DNA from: Actinomycetota bacterium | GTDB taxonomy: Bacteria > Actinomycetota > Actinomycetes > S36-B12 | Length of the DNA: 45,847 nucleotides | Assembly (NCBI GenBank): GCA_016870195.1 | Contig: VGCC01000014.1 | Coordinates: forward strand, 1-45,847 | Direction of reading: 5' to 3' | Part shown: piece by piece, positions 16,047-23,783 of the stretch | How the letters are laid out: the number at the start of each line of letters is the position of its first letter | Numbering within the stretch: position 1 is the stretch's first letter | The notes under the pieces: model-generated | Told to the model about the DNA's origin: nothing | The model's database searches: none | Seen by the model: the letters and a program-made list of their open reading frames with translations, nothing else | Position numbers and translations under genes: made by a program

Positions 16047-16182
16047 TCGGGCGCCTACGTGGCTGAACTCCTGCACATGCATGACAAGAGATGGCTGTAC
16101 CGTTCTGTCGCCGTGCCAGGACGTCCCCGAGTGTCGTGAGTGCCGGGGTGCTGCCTGCGAACACATGCCGTGGGAGGTTGCC

Positions 16183-17283
16183 GTGCGCTGGAGAGGCCTT
16201 GTCGCCCCGCTCCTCGTCGCTGCCCTAGCTCTTGGGACCACCGGGTGCGGATCGCAGGTGCCCACGGGGGCCGTGAACCTGCCCAGCGGTTTCGACCTCC
16301 AGGCGCACCGAGGCGGACGCGACGCGAGGCCTGAGAACACCCTGCCAGCCTTCGCCTACGCGCTCTCGGTCGGCGTGACAACGCTGGAAATGGACATCGT
16401 CATCTCCGAGGACGGAGTGCCGATGGTCAGTCACAACGCCAAGCTTCGCACGTATCTCGCAAAGAACTCGTGGGGCAAGTACGTTACTTCCGACGAGCAG
16501 CCCGACATCCGCTACACGAAGGTGGCCGACCTCAAGAAGTTCGACCTCGGCGCGATGAGCCCTGATGCCCCCTACGGTTACTGGGATGCGCATGGCGTGA
16601 CGCAGAAGCAGATCCCTGGCACACGGATTCCGACGCTCGCCGAGGTGCTGCAACTGGTCCAGGACTGGGGCAACGACGAGGTGTTCCTCAGCATCGAGAC
16701 CAAGTCGATGCCCTACCCGGTGAACCCCGCCAACCACACTCCGCAGGCGTGGGTGCGTGCCGTCTATGACGTGGTGGCCGAGTTCAACATGCAGGACCGC
16801 GTGATGCTCCAGTCCTTCGACTGGCGAACGCTGAAGGAGATGAAACGAGTTGATCCACGCATCGCCACGGTCGCACTCACCGCGAACCAGCCGTCGTGGA
16901 ATGCCGAGGGCGGCGAGGGCGACTACCAGTGGCCCGACCGGGATGAACCATCCCCGTGGATGGGTGGCCTCGACATCAAGGACTTCGGAGGGGATCCCGT
17001 CAAGGCGGCCGCAGCCATCGATGCCGACATCTTCTCGACGTACTACACGGAGCTCTCGACGGCCATTGTCCAGCAGGCCCATGCTCTGGGCATGCGGGTT
17101 GTCCCCTATACCGTCAACGATCCAGAGCAAATGAGGGCATTGATCACTATGGGGGTCGACGGGATCATCACGGACCGCCCTGCGACCCTCCGCAGCGTCA
17201 TGACGCAGCTGGGCATGCCCCTGCCACCTAAGGATCGGTCCCCCGAGGGCAAGCCCTACTTCTCCGGGACGGACGGCCTCTAG
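16183..17283 (+). CDS. Glycerophosphodiester phosphodiesterase lipoprotein
   Basis: The 366-residue protein starts at GTG 16183, with GGGAGG five bases upstream. A signal sequence (VRWRGLVAPLLVAALALG) ends at a Cys in TTGCGS, suggesting lipidation although the lipobox lacks the usual Leu at -3. GDPD motifs follow: AHRGGRDARPENT, then LEMDIVISEDG and MVSHN, then a C-terminal YTVNDPEQM and GVDGIITDRPA. It hydrolyses glycerophosphodiesters to glycerol-3-phosphate plus alcohol outside the membrane. The enzyme has an insert of about 60 residues after MVSHN, common in periplasmic GlpQ types. It is monocistronic as far as can be seen. Confidence 0.88.
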   Translation: MRWRGLVAPLLVAALALGTTGCGSQVPTGAVNLPSGFDLQAHRGGRDARPENTLPAFAYALSVGVTTLEMDIVISEDGVPMVSHNAKLRTYLAKNSWGKYVTSDEQPDIRYTKVADLKKFDLGAMSPDAPYGYWDAHGVTQKQIPGTRIPTLAEVLQLVQDWGNDEVFLSIETKSMPYPVNPANHTPQAWVRAVYDVVAEFNMQDRVMLQSFDWRTLKEMKRVDPRIATVALTANQPSWNAEGGEGDYQWPDRDEPSPWMGGLDIKDFGGDPVKAAAAIDADIFSTYYTELSTAIVQQAHALGMRVVPYTVNDPEQMRALITMGVDGIITDRPATLRSVMTQLGMPLPPKDRSPEGKPYFSGTDGL

Positions 17284-17350
17284 AGAGACGCCACTTCATC
17301 GTGACCGTCTCACGCCGGTGATCCGGTCTGGAGCGCTCACGGAGCATGGG

Positions 17351-17585
17351 TTACGCAGGCAGCGACACCGCGTTCACGGCATCAACAGCATCGGCAATCA
17401 GCAGATCACCGTCTCCCGTCGCTGCGGACAGGGTTGCCTGGCTGGCCGCAGTCTCGCTCTCCCAAGCCAGGACGTCGCTGCCCCATGCAGCCTCGGTCCA
17501 CAGGAGGGCGACAGCCGCGCTGCCCGTCGCGGTCGCATCACCCGCTACCTCGCTGCGGCCCCCACGCCCGCACGCAGAGTGTGCG
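17351..17585 (-). pseudogene. C-terminal remnant of unidentified gene
   Basis: An open minus-strand frame without a start codon ends at TAA 17351-17353. From about 17550 leftwards its composition is protein-like with strong third-position G/C (segments AVALLWTEAAW, VLAWESETAASQATL and LLIADAVDAVNAV). No family is recognised. Its 5' end is missing right where the plus-strand bPH2 remnant begins, which suggests that both lost their N-terminal parts in one deletion. Confidence 0.35.
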
Positions 17586-17763
17586 CTTCACCCAGGGGCC
17601 GTGGGAGCGGGTGCTGGACCTCACCTCGGTGCACGTTGACACCACCCCCGGACCGATGACCATCAGCGGCCTGCACCGTGACCGGGTCTTCGCCGCGGAC
17701 GTCTGCGTCGCCCAAGCCGAGCGGGCCCGGTTGGCCCGCACCCGGGACACATCCGTACACTGA
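17560..17763 (+). pseudogene. C-terminal fragment of bPH2 (DUF304/YdbT-like) protein
   Basis: The frame encodes PHARTQSVRFTQGPWERVL, then LTSVHVDTTPGPMTI and a helix VAQAERARLART before the stop. This is the last PH-like domain (about 65 residues) of the YdbT/bPH2 membrane proteins, which are normally several hundred residues with transmembrane helices. Upstream in the same frame the sequence becomes low-quality Pro/Arg-rich with no such domain and no membrane helix. The gene is a truncated remnant with no start signal. Confidence 0.6.
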
Positions 17764-17789
17764 TACCGATATTCGATTGTGACCGAATC

Positions 17790-18638
17790 ATGAAACTGAT
17801 CCACGTGGTGCACCGTCCAAGCAGCGTGAGGAAGCTCCTCGCGGCAGCCGCCGCGGTGATGATCCTGGGCCTCGCCGGGTGCGGCGATGGATCCTCAGAC
17901 CAGACGATGATGGCCGAGGGGGCGATGCCCGCCGCCGAGATGCCGATGGCGGATGCGAAGTCACCTGTCATCGATCAGCAGATCATCCGCACCGCATACG
18001 TCACCGTGCGGGTGGCAGATGTGATCGACGGGGTCACCGAGGTCCGCGCTGCCGTCGCCGCCGATGGCGGGACAATCAGCACGGAGGATCTCACCAACTA
18101 CGACGGAGCCCAGAATGCGACGCTCACGGTCCGCGTCCCGGCCAAGGACCTCGACTCCTTCCTGGCCGGGCTCGCGGACCTGGGGACCATCGAACAGACC
18201 TCGATCAGCGCCGCCGATGTCACGACCCAGGTGATCGACCTGGACGCACGCATCACGTCCCTCAAGGGTTCCATCGCACGACTCACCGAACTCCAATCGC
18301 AGGCGGCGAACGTCGCAGATCTCGTCGCGGTGGAAACGGAGCTCGCGAACCGGCAAGCGGAGCTCGAGTCCCTTCAGTCGCAGCGCGATTACCTAGGTGA
18401 CCAGGTCGCGATGTCCACGGTGACCATCACGCTCGTTTCCGAGGTCAACGCGGTCAGCACAACCCCCGACTTCCTGCGGGGTCTGGAGACCGGATGGAAC
18501 GCGCTCCTCAGCGCGGCCGGCGCACTCGTCACCGCGGCGGGATTCATCATCCCGTTCGCCATCGTCATCGGGATCATCGTGCTCGTGGTCCGCTGGATCA
18601 TCCGCAGAAGGAAGAAGTCCGGGGGTGGCGCCGCGTGA
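17790..18638 (+). CDS. DUF4349 membrane-anchored lipoprotein
   Basis: The 282-residue protein has a signal peptide with lipobox LAGC (about residue 31), a Met/Ala-rich linker, then the DUF4349 domain (residues about 60-230) with IRTAYVTVRVADV, LTVRVPAKDLD and a coiled coil (LTELQSQAANVADLVAVETE). A C-terminal membrane helix (FAIVIGIIVLVVRWII) and a basic tail complete it. The domain is probably extracytoplasmic between two anchors; its function is not known. The ATG has no strong ribosome-binding site. Two hairpins directly after the stop likely end transcription. Confidence 0.88.
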   Translation: MKLIHVVHRPSSVRKLLAAAAAVMILGLAGCGDGSSDQTMMAEGAMPAAEMPMADAKSPVIDQQIIRTAYVTVRVADVIDGVTEVRAAVAADGGTISTEDLTNYDGAQNATLTVRVPAKDLDSFLAGLADLGTIEQTSISAADVTTQVIDLDARITSLKGSIARLTELQSQAANVADLVAVETELANRQAELESLQSQRDYLGDQVAMSTVTITLVSEVNAVSTTPDFLRGLETGWNALLSAAGALVTAAGFIIPFAIVIGIIVLVVRWIIRRRKKSGGGAA

Positions 18639-18656
18639 GCGCCGACCACCCCCGGC

Positions 18657-18686
18657 GCACGTCACGGCCCCCCTCCCGTGACGTGC
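18657..18686. terminator. 11-bp hairpin after DUF4349 gene
   Basis: GCACGTCACGG and CCGTGACGTGC pair perfectly over an 8-base loop (CCCCCCTC). The hairpin sits 18 bp after the DUF4349 stop, between convergent genes. There is no T-tract, as is frequent in high-G+C actinobacteria. It could act in both directions. Confidence 0.65.
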
Positions 18687-18690
18687 CTCA

Positions 18691-18708
18691 TCCACCCCTA
18701 GGGGTGGA
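18691..18708. terminator. 18-bp perfect palindrome overlapping antitoxin stop
   Basis: TCCACCCCTAGGGGTGGA is fully self-complementary and contains the TAG stop of the DUF1778 gene. With the adjacent hairpin it probably forms a bidirectional terminator between convergent genes, though a perfect palindrome without a loop could also be a protein-binding site. Confidence 0.45.
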
Positions 18709-18874
18709 GCTCGTGATGTCGGGTGAGCACCGTGCGCGCCCGATCCAGGGCGGCGCCGAGCACGAAGGACGTGACGTCCTCCTGCTGGGCGGCGGCAGCC
18801 TCCCGGATCAGATGGAGCGCCACCGGAGTGAGCCGCATGTTCAACCGCGCAGTGCGGCCATTGCTCTCGTTCAC
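18698..18874 (-). CDS. Orphan DUF1778 (TacA-like) antitoxin
   Basis: The 58-residue protein has GRTARLNMRLTPVALHLIRE, then EDVTSFVLGAALDRARTVL, which is the ribbon-helix-helix of DUF1778 antitoxins. These normally pair with a GNAT acetyltransferase toxin (TacT) encoded just downstream. Here the gene ends at 18698 against terminators and a convergent gene, so the toxin is absent. Start GTG 18874 follows AAGGGAG. Direct repeats lie upstream. It may be a relic, or may repress or neutralise a toxin encoded elsewhere. Confidence 0.7.
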   Translation of the reverse strand: MNESNGRTARLNMRLTPVALHLIREAAAAQQEDVTSFVLGAALDRARTVLTRHHELHP

Positions 18875-18909
18875 AATCTCCCTTCGTGGAATGTGCGCAC
18901 TCTGTGCGT

Positions 18910-18926
18910 ATGCTCTGAATGCTCTG
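18910..18926. repeat. Tandem ATGCTCTG repeats in divergent promoter region
   Basis: ATGCTCTG occurs twice with a 9-bp period (18910-18917 and 18919-18926). Similar CTCTG motifs (ACTCTGTGCG) flank it. The site is 36-52 bp upstream of the antitoxin GTG and 55-71 bp upstream of the I78-like gene, where RHH antitoxins typically bind tandem repeats. Role inferred. Confidence 0.35.
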
Positions 18927-18980
18927 TGTGTCACATTGCGGATCGACCCGGACACATGCACAGTCGCAGGAGGGTCTGAC

Positions 18981-19334
18981 ATGACAACGAAGACAAGAAA
19001 TGACAGGGGTGTCATTCGCCGCGGTGTAGCGGTGGTGGTCACCGCCATCGCAATCGCCACCCTCGGCGCCTGCAGTTCGAATCAGGCTGCGGAGACCCCA
19101 TCCAAAGGTGCGGTGATCAGCGACGGGCTGGTCGACCCGGAGGCCTTCCTTGCCGATCTCGTCGCCGCTGCACTTCCGCAGCAGGAGGCCACTGCTCTTA
19201 TCGAGAAGAACGGCTACGCGTGGCGGCTGGGAACCATCGACGGCGTGCCGCAGGACGTGACGATGGACTATCGGATGGATCGACTCACCCTGACGGTCGA
19301 ATCCGGCATCGTGACCGACGCCACCTGGGGCTAG
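18981..19334 (+). CDS. I78-like small lipoprotein
   Basis: The 117-residue protein has a signal peptide with lipobox LGAC (about residue 31) and a C-terminal domain with NGYAWRLGTIDG, TMDYRMDRLTLTVE and GIVTDATWG. The last two match peptidase-inhibitor family I78 (DYRxDRL...V..G.V), so it is probably a surface-exposed inhibitor or a structural relative. GGAGG precedes the ATG. Its last 4 bases overlap the end of the convergent small membrane gene. Function remains unproven because the reactive-site residues of I78 members vary. Confidence 0.65.
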   Translation: MTTKTRNDRGVIRRGVAVVVTAIAIATLGACSSNQAAETPSKGAVISDGLVDPEAFLADLVAAALPQQEATALIEKNGYAWRLGTIDGVPQDVTMDYRMDRLTLTVESGIVTDATWG

Positions 19335-19564
19335 TTCCCTTCGAAGGCCGGCGGTGGACGCTGGGGCTCCTGCGGCCCTCCGTCTTCGGAGATCGTCTGC
19401 TCGATCTGCACACTCGCGCGGCCGAGGCCGACCCCGATGATCATGCCCACCACCAGAATGATCAACGCGATCAGGACCGTGGTCGACTTCGCCCGACTAC
19501 GCGGGGCGCGCTGCGCCAGCATCTGCTGCAGGTCATCGTCGGGCATAGCACCATCCTTACTCAT
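19331..19564 (-). CDS. Small single-pass membrane protein in ABC operon
   Basis: The 77-residue protein has a charged cytoplasmic N-terminus (DDDLQQMLAQRAPRSRAKS), one membrane helix (VLIALIILVVGMIIGVGLG) and a short Pro/Gln-rich external tail. It overlaps the MacB-like permease stop by 8 bp (ATGAGTAA), so it is the last gene of that operon and might be an accessory subunit. No known family recognised. Confidence 0.7.
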   Translation of the reverse strand: MSKDGAMPDDDLQQMLAQRAPRSRAKSTTVLIALIILVVGMIIGVGLGRASVQIEQTISEDGGPQEPQRPPPAFEGN

Positions 19565-20765
19565 GCCGGAGCGCCTCGATGGGCCGGAGGGACGCGGCCC
19601 GATTAGCGGGGAAGGAACCGAAGAACAGACCGATCGCCACGCTGATCACGAATGCCGCGATCACCGATGACGGCACGATCGCAGGCCGGATCCCCGCGAT
19701 CTCGATGAAGGAGGCGGCGAAGGCCAGCACCAATCCGGCCACCGCACCGATCAGGGACAGCACGGTCGCTTCGAGGAGGAACTGCAGCAGGATGTATCGA
19801 CGGGTGGCTCCGACGGCTTTGCGGATACCGATCTCGCGGGTGCGTTCGGTCACCGACACCAACATGATGTTGGTGATCCCGATGCCGCCCACGAGCAGCG
19901 AGATCGCGGCCACCGCACCGAGCAGGGCGGTGAAGATGCCCAACGCCTGATCGATCGTGTCGAGCAGGCTGGCCTGATTGAAGATGGCGTAGTCGCGGGT
20001 CTCCACCGTGGTGCCGTGCTGCGCATCGAGGATCGTGATCACCTGGGCCTGGGCCGCATCGACACGTTCGGGGCTGACCCCCTGCACGGAGATGGTGTTC
20101 AGTGGGCCGTAGCCGACGAGTGAGTTCTCCACCGAGGTCAGCGGGGCGAGGATTACGTCGTCGTTGTTGAAGGGTCCGGTCGACCCCTTGGAAACGAGTA
20201 CCCCGGTCACCGTGAACGGAACTCCATTGCAGACGATCTGCGCGCCGAGCGGATCCCCGGTGCCGAAGAGCTTCTCGGCAACGGTGGACCCGATGCTCGC
20301 CACGCGCCGCCCATCGAGCACATCCGAGTTCTGGAAGTAGGTTCCCTGAGCCAGTTCGGAGTTGTTGATCGTGTAGTAGGCCGGCCACGTGCCGTTCATC
20401 GTCGTGCGGTACGAGCGATCGGCGTGGGTGCAGGACACCGGAGCCGATTTCACGGGTGCCACTCCGGCGATATCCGGTCCGCGGCCAGTGTCTGACAGTG
20501 CGACGACGTCATCCAGGGTTAGATCGCGCGGTGCGGGGTTGACGATCACCCCGTCCTCGTTGGGGTCGTCGGGGAAAACGGTCAACAAATTGGTGCCCAG
20601 GCTCTGGATGCTGGCGCTGATGCTGTTGGAAGCCCCCTGCCCGAAGGCCACCAGGGTGATGACTGCCGCGACACCGATCATGATCCCGAGAATCGTCAGC
20701 GCGGACCGGAGCCGATTCGCGATGATCGCTTGCCACCCACTGCGGAACGACTCCCAGATGATCAT
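19557..20765 (-). CDS. MacB/FtsX-type ABC permease
   Basis: The 402-residue protein has a first membrane helix after SALTILGIMIGVAAVITL, then an extracytoplasmic MacB core domain of about 220 residues (containing one Cys in SCTHADRSY and one in QIVCNG, a likely disulfide), then three FtsX-like helices (LLGAVAAISLLVGGIGITNI, with TERTREIGIRKAVGAT as the coupling region). With the ATPase and adaptor next door it forms a mechanotransmission-type efflux or export complex. ATG overlaps the ATPase stop by 4 bp. Confidence 0.92.
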   Translation of the reverse strand: MIIWESFRSGWQAIIANRLRSALTILGIMIGVAAVITLVAFGQGASNSISASIQSLGTNLLTVFPDDPNEDGVIVNPAPRDLTLDDVVALSDTGRGPDIAGVAPVKSAPVSCTHADRSYRTTMNGTWPAYYTINNSELAQGTYFQNSDVLDGRRVASIGSTVAEKLFGTGDPLGAQIVCNGVPFTVTGVLVSKGSTGPFNNDDVILAPLTSVENSLVGYGPLNTISVQGVSPERVDAAQAQVITILDAQHGTTVETRDYAIFNQASLLDTIDQALGIFTALLGAVAAISLLVGGIGITNIMLVSVTERTREIGIRKAVGATRRYILLQFLLEATVLSLIGAVAGLVLAFAASFIEIAGIRPAIVPSSVIAAFVISVAIGLFFGSFPANRAASLRPIEALRHE

Positions 20766-21445
20766 CGCCGGACATCCGATTCGACGCGACCATCGCGCAG
20801 GGTGATCACCCGGCGGGCTCGGGCAGCAACCTCGTCCTCGTGGGTGATCACCGCGATCGTTCCGCCCTCCGCGTGCACCTGCTCCAGGAGGTCCAGGACC
20901 TCCGCGGTGCTCCGGGAGTCCAGGTTCCCGGTGGGCTCATCGGCCAACATAAGCGCCGGTTGCATGGCGAGTGCCCGCGCAACCGCCACGCGCTGCTGCT
21001 GACCGCCGGAGAGTTCATTGGGTTGATGGTGTGTGCGGTCCGCGAGCCCAACGCTGCCCAGGGCATCGAGGGCCCTGCGCCGACGCTCCGTGCGGGGCAC
21101 ACCCCGATACATGAGGGGCAACTCCACGTTCGATACGGCACTCATCCGAGGGATGAGATTGAAGGACTGGAAGATGAATCCGACCCGGCGATTGCGCACC
21201 AGGGAGAGAGCATCGTCGTCGAGTTCGCCCACATCCACGCCATCGAGCCGGTAGGTGCCGCTCGTAGCCACGTCGAGAGCACCGATGATGTTCATCAACG
21301 TCGACTTCCCGGATCCCGAGGCGCCCATCACCGCGACGAATTCACCGCGCTCGATCGTGAGGGTCACCCCGTCGACGGCGCGTACCTCGTTGACACCCGA
21401 GCCGTAGACCTTCGTGATGTCGACCAACTCGACGACGGGGGTCAT
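20762..21445 (-). CDS. MacB/LolD-type ABC ATPase
   Basis: The 227-residue ATPase has Walker A GASGSGKST, a Q-loop (FIFQSFNLIPRMS), signature LSGGQQQR, Walker B ALMLADEPTGNLD and H-loop VITHE, all intact. The NLD and short length are typical of the LolD/MacB class that drives FtsX-like permeases. ATG 21445 lies 1 bp after the adaptor's stop. An in-frame codon at 21499 would add 18 residues inside the adaptor gene and is less likely. Confidence 0.94.
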   Translation of the reverse strand: MTPVVELVDITKVYGSGVNEVRAVDGVTLTIERGEFVAVMGASGSGKSTLMNIIGALDVATSGTYRLDGVDVGELDDDALSLVRNRRVGFIFQSFNLIPRMSAVSNVELPLMYRGVPRTERRRRALDALGSVGLADRTHHQPNELSGGQQQRVAVARALAMQPALMLADEPTGNLDSRSTAEVLDLLEQVHAEGGTIAVITHEDEVAARARRVITLRDGRVESDVRR

Positions 21446-21446
21446 G

Positions 21447-23117
21447 TCAGTTGGATCCGCCCGGGATACCGCTATCGGGTTGCTGCGAGCCACTCTCATC
21501 GGCCTCGGGAATCACCACGGTGTCACCGACGGCCAGCCCACCGGTGACCTCCGTTCCGGTATCCCCCTTCAGGCCGAGGGTGATGGTGACCTCCTCGGTG
21601 GAGTTATCCGGACCGGGCCGCAGGACGAAGGCCCGGCCGTCACGCTCCGTGATCACGCCCGCGGGGAGGAGGAGCACGTCGGTGACCTCGTCGACCGTCA
21701 CCGTGACCGACGCGGTCATTCCCTCGCTCACACCCTCGGGCGCATCCGTCAATTGGACCCGGACGCCGTAGGTCACCAGCGCATTCGCTCCGGTGGTGGC
21801 TACCCCGTCCACCGCGGTGACGGTGCCCTGGGCCGTGGCCCCGGCAAGCGCGGCGAGCGTGACCGTGACCGGGTCGCCCACTCGCACCTTGGCGGCATCG
21901 GACTCCGCGAAATCCGCGACGATCTCCAGGGCACCCATCGGCACCAGGGTGATCCCCGACGCGTCCGTCGGCGTTGATCCCGTCGAAACTTCGCCGACTA
22001 TGTAACTCACCGCGCCCACGACGCCGTCCATCGGGGCGATGATCGTGGTGTCGTCGACGGCCGCCTGCGCCGCCGCGACGGCAGCCTCCGCCGCCGCAAC
22101 CGCCGCATCGCTCGCGGCAGGAGCCTCCTCGGCGACGGACTTCGCGCTGCTTTCGGCCTGCGCGACGCTTTGCTTGCCGGCGATCTTCCCGAGCGCGTAT
22201 GCCTGTTCGGCGTTGGTCAGGGCCTGCCGAGCAGTGCGCACGGCATCGCTTCCCGCCTTGCGCAGTTCGGCGTGCAAGCGCTGCAATGCGACGTTCGCAC
22301 TGGCGAGGGAGTTCGTGGCGCTGGTGATGGCTTGCTTGTCCGCCAGAAGTCCGGCATCGCGGGCGATGCGGGCGTTCTCGAACGCCTGCTGGGCGGTGAG
22401 CAATGTGCTCTCGGCCGAGCGACACGTCGACGTACTGGCGGGATCACAGGACGCATCGCGATCAGCCTGCGCCTTCACCTGCGTGGCATATGCCTGGTTG
22501 AGCGTGATCCCGTACCGCGTTGCATTGGCGGTGGCAGTGGCGATCGCAGCATCAAGGGTGGCCTGGGCGGAGGTGACCGTGGTCTCCGCAGCACGCACCT
22601 GCGTCTGCGCCGCGGGATTCGGGCACGTGGGATCGGTCGACACAACACACGCGTCGGACCACAAGGCTTCAGCGGCACGCAGATTCGACTTCGCCTGGGT
22701 GACAGCCTGGCGATTGCGTTCATTGGTCCCCTGCGCGGTCGCGATCGCATTGGCCAGGGTCTGCTGCGCCGTGCTTGCCGACCCCCGGGCTTGCGCCAGG
22801 GTGGACTCCGCCGACGCGAGTTGCTGCAGGGCCAGCACGTTGTCGATCCTGGCCAGCACGTCGCCCTGCTGCACGCGATCACCTACCCGTACAGCGACCT
22901 CGGTCACGGTGCCCACGGAGCCGAAGGTCAGATCGACGGTGCCGCTGCGCTCCACCGTGCCGTTGGCGGTGACCGTGGCGGTCACCGTGCCGACCGAGGC
23001 GGTGACGGTCGAGCGTGGTGCGTCCGGTGGCGCGGGCCGCAGGCTGATGGCCAGAACTACCAGCGCGAGGATGAGGACGCCTACGAGCGACAGGTTGATC
23101 CACCGGCGCTTCACCAC
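21447..23117 (-). CDS. HlyD/MacA-type membrane fusion (adaptor) protein
   Basis: The 556-residue protein has an N-terminal membrane anchor (LSLVGVLILALVVLAISL), a split biotinyl-lipoyl domain (VGDRVQQGDVLARID and IIAPMDGVVGAV), a long Ala-rich coiled-coil hairpin (residues about 95-340) and a C-terminal beta-barrel/membrane-proximal region. The coiled coil is unusually long and holds two CX7C loops (CVVSTDPTC and CDPASTSTC), unusual for such hairpins. Start is GTG-GTG at 23117/23114. It heads the set adaptor-ATPase-permease and would link the permease to the outer envelope. Confidence 0.88.
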   Translation of the reverse strand: MVKRRWINLSLVGVLILALVVLAISLRPAPPDAPRSTVTASVGTVTATVTANGTVERSGTVDLTFGSVGTVTEVAVRVGDRVQQGDVLARIDNVLALQQLASAESTLAQARGSASTAQQTLANAIATAQGTNERNRQAVTQAKSNLRAAEALWSDACVVSTDPTCPNPAAQTQVRAAETTVTSAQATLDAAIATATANATRYGITLNQAYATQVKAQADRDASCDPASTSTCRSAESTLLTAQQAFENARIARDAGLLADKQAITSATNSLASANVALQRLHAELRKAGSDAVRTARQALTNAEQAYALGKIAGKQSVAQAESSAKSVAEEAPAASDAAVAAAEAAVAAAQAAVDDTTIIAPMDGVVGAVSYIVGEVSTGSTPTDASGITLVPMGALEIVADFAESDAAKVRVGDPVTVTLAALAGATAQGTVTAVDGVATTGANALVTYGVRVQLTDAPEGVSEGMTASVTVTVDEVTDVLLLPAGVITERDGRAFVLRPGPDNSTEEVTITLGLKGDTGTEVTGGLAVGDTVVIPEADESGSQQPDSGIPGGSN

Positions 23118-23135
23118 CCCAGTATGCGGGCCCGG

Positions 23136-23783
23136 CTAGAGCGAACGGCACTCCGGGGCCTTGCCGAAGGAGCCGCGCAGCCGCTCATCGGAGTCGAGTC
23201 CCTCCAGTTCGGTCAGCAGCTTCCGGCCGGTGTCGTAGGCCTGACGGCCGGAATCGATCGCCTGCCCGAAGAGGAGCACCCCCTCGATCGGCGTACCGGC
23301 CGACAGTGCGCGATTCACCGTGTCCCGGGTGGTGTCGATCTGGGCCTGCGCGGTCTCGTACAACTCCTGGGACTGGGACAGGGCGACCGCCGCGTCGGTG
23401 TAGTCGAGCGGGACCGCACCGAGGGCGAAGCCGAGCTCGTCGAGTGGCGTTTGAAGTTTTGCCATCGCCTTGTCCACCTGCTCCTGCGCCTGCACTGCGA
23501 GGTCCTTGGTGGGGTCGAACTCGCGGAACGCCGACTCGGGAATCGTTCCGGCGACCTGCTTCAACGCACTGATGGAGGTGCACACCTGGCCGGCCCACAC
23601 GATCTCTTCCGGTGTCGGATCGGGAGTCGGTGTTGGCGCAACGGTGGGCGCGGTCGTCGAGACGGCTGCGGTCTCAGTGGACTGCCCGCGACTCACGAGG
23701 GCGATGACGAGCCCGATCAGGAGAACACAGGCGACCACGACGGACGCGATGACGCGTCCACGACGGCTCGGCGTGCTACTCAT
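23136..23783 (-). CDS. Membrane-anchored protein of unknown function
   Basis: The 215-residue protein has one N-terminal membrane helix (VIASVVVACVLLIGLVIALV), a Thr/Pro-rich spacer (residues about 45-60, APTPTPDPTPEE), and an external helical domain with two Cys, one at the start (QVCTSISAL) and one near the C-terminus (PECRSL), likely disulfide-bonded. No family recognised. Start ATG 23783 overlaps mazG by 4 bp and the gene precedes the adaptor by 18 bp, suggesting co-expression with the efflux complex. Confidence 0.75.
   Translation of the reverse strand: MSSTPSRRGRVIASVVVACVLLIGLVIALVSRGQSTETAAVSTTAPTVAPTPTPDPTPEEIVWAGQVCTSISALKQVAGTIPESAFREFDPTKDLAVQAQEQVDKAMAKLQTPLDELGFALGAVPLDYTDAAVALSQSQELYETAQAQIDTTRDTVNRALSAGTPIEGVLLFGQAIDSGRQAYDTGRKLLTELEGLDSDERLRGSFGKAPECRSL

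Noticed and set aside
15910-16164. Minus-strand open frame in the YVTN-GDPD intergenic region
   Set aside because: No recognisable domain or ribosome-binding site; Arg/Cys-rich chance frame in a promoter region.
17301-17315. CGTGA-N5-TCACG as a Crp site
   Set aside because: The spacer is 5 not 6 bp, the half-sites do not match, and no gene start is close.
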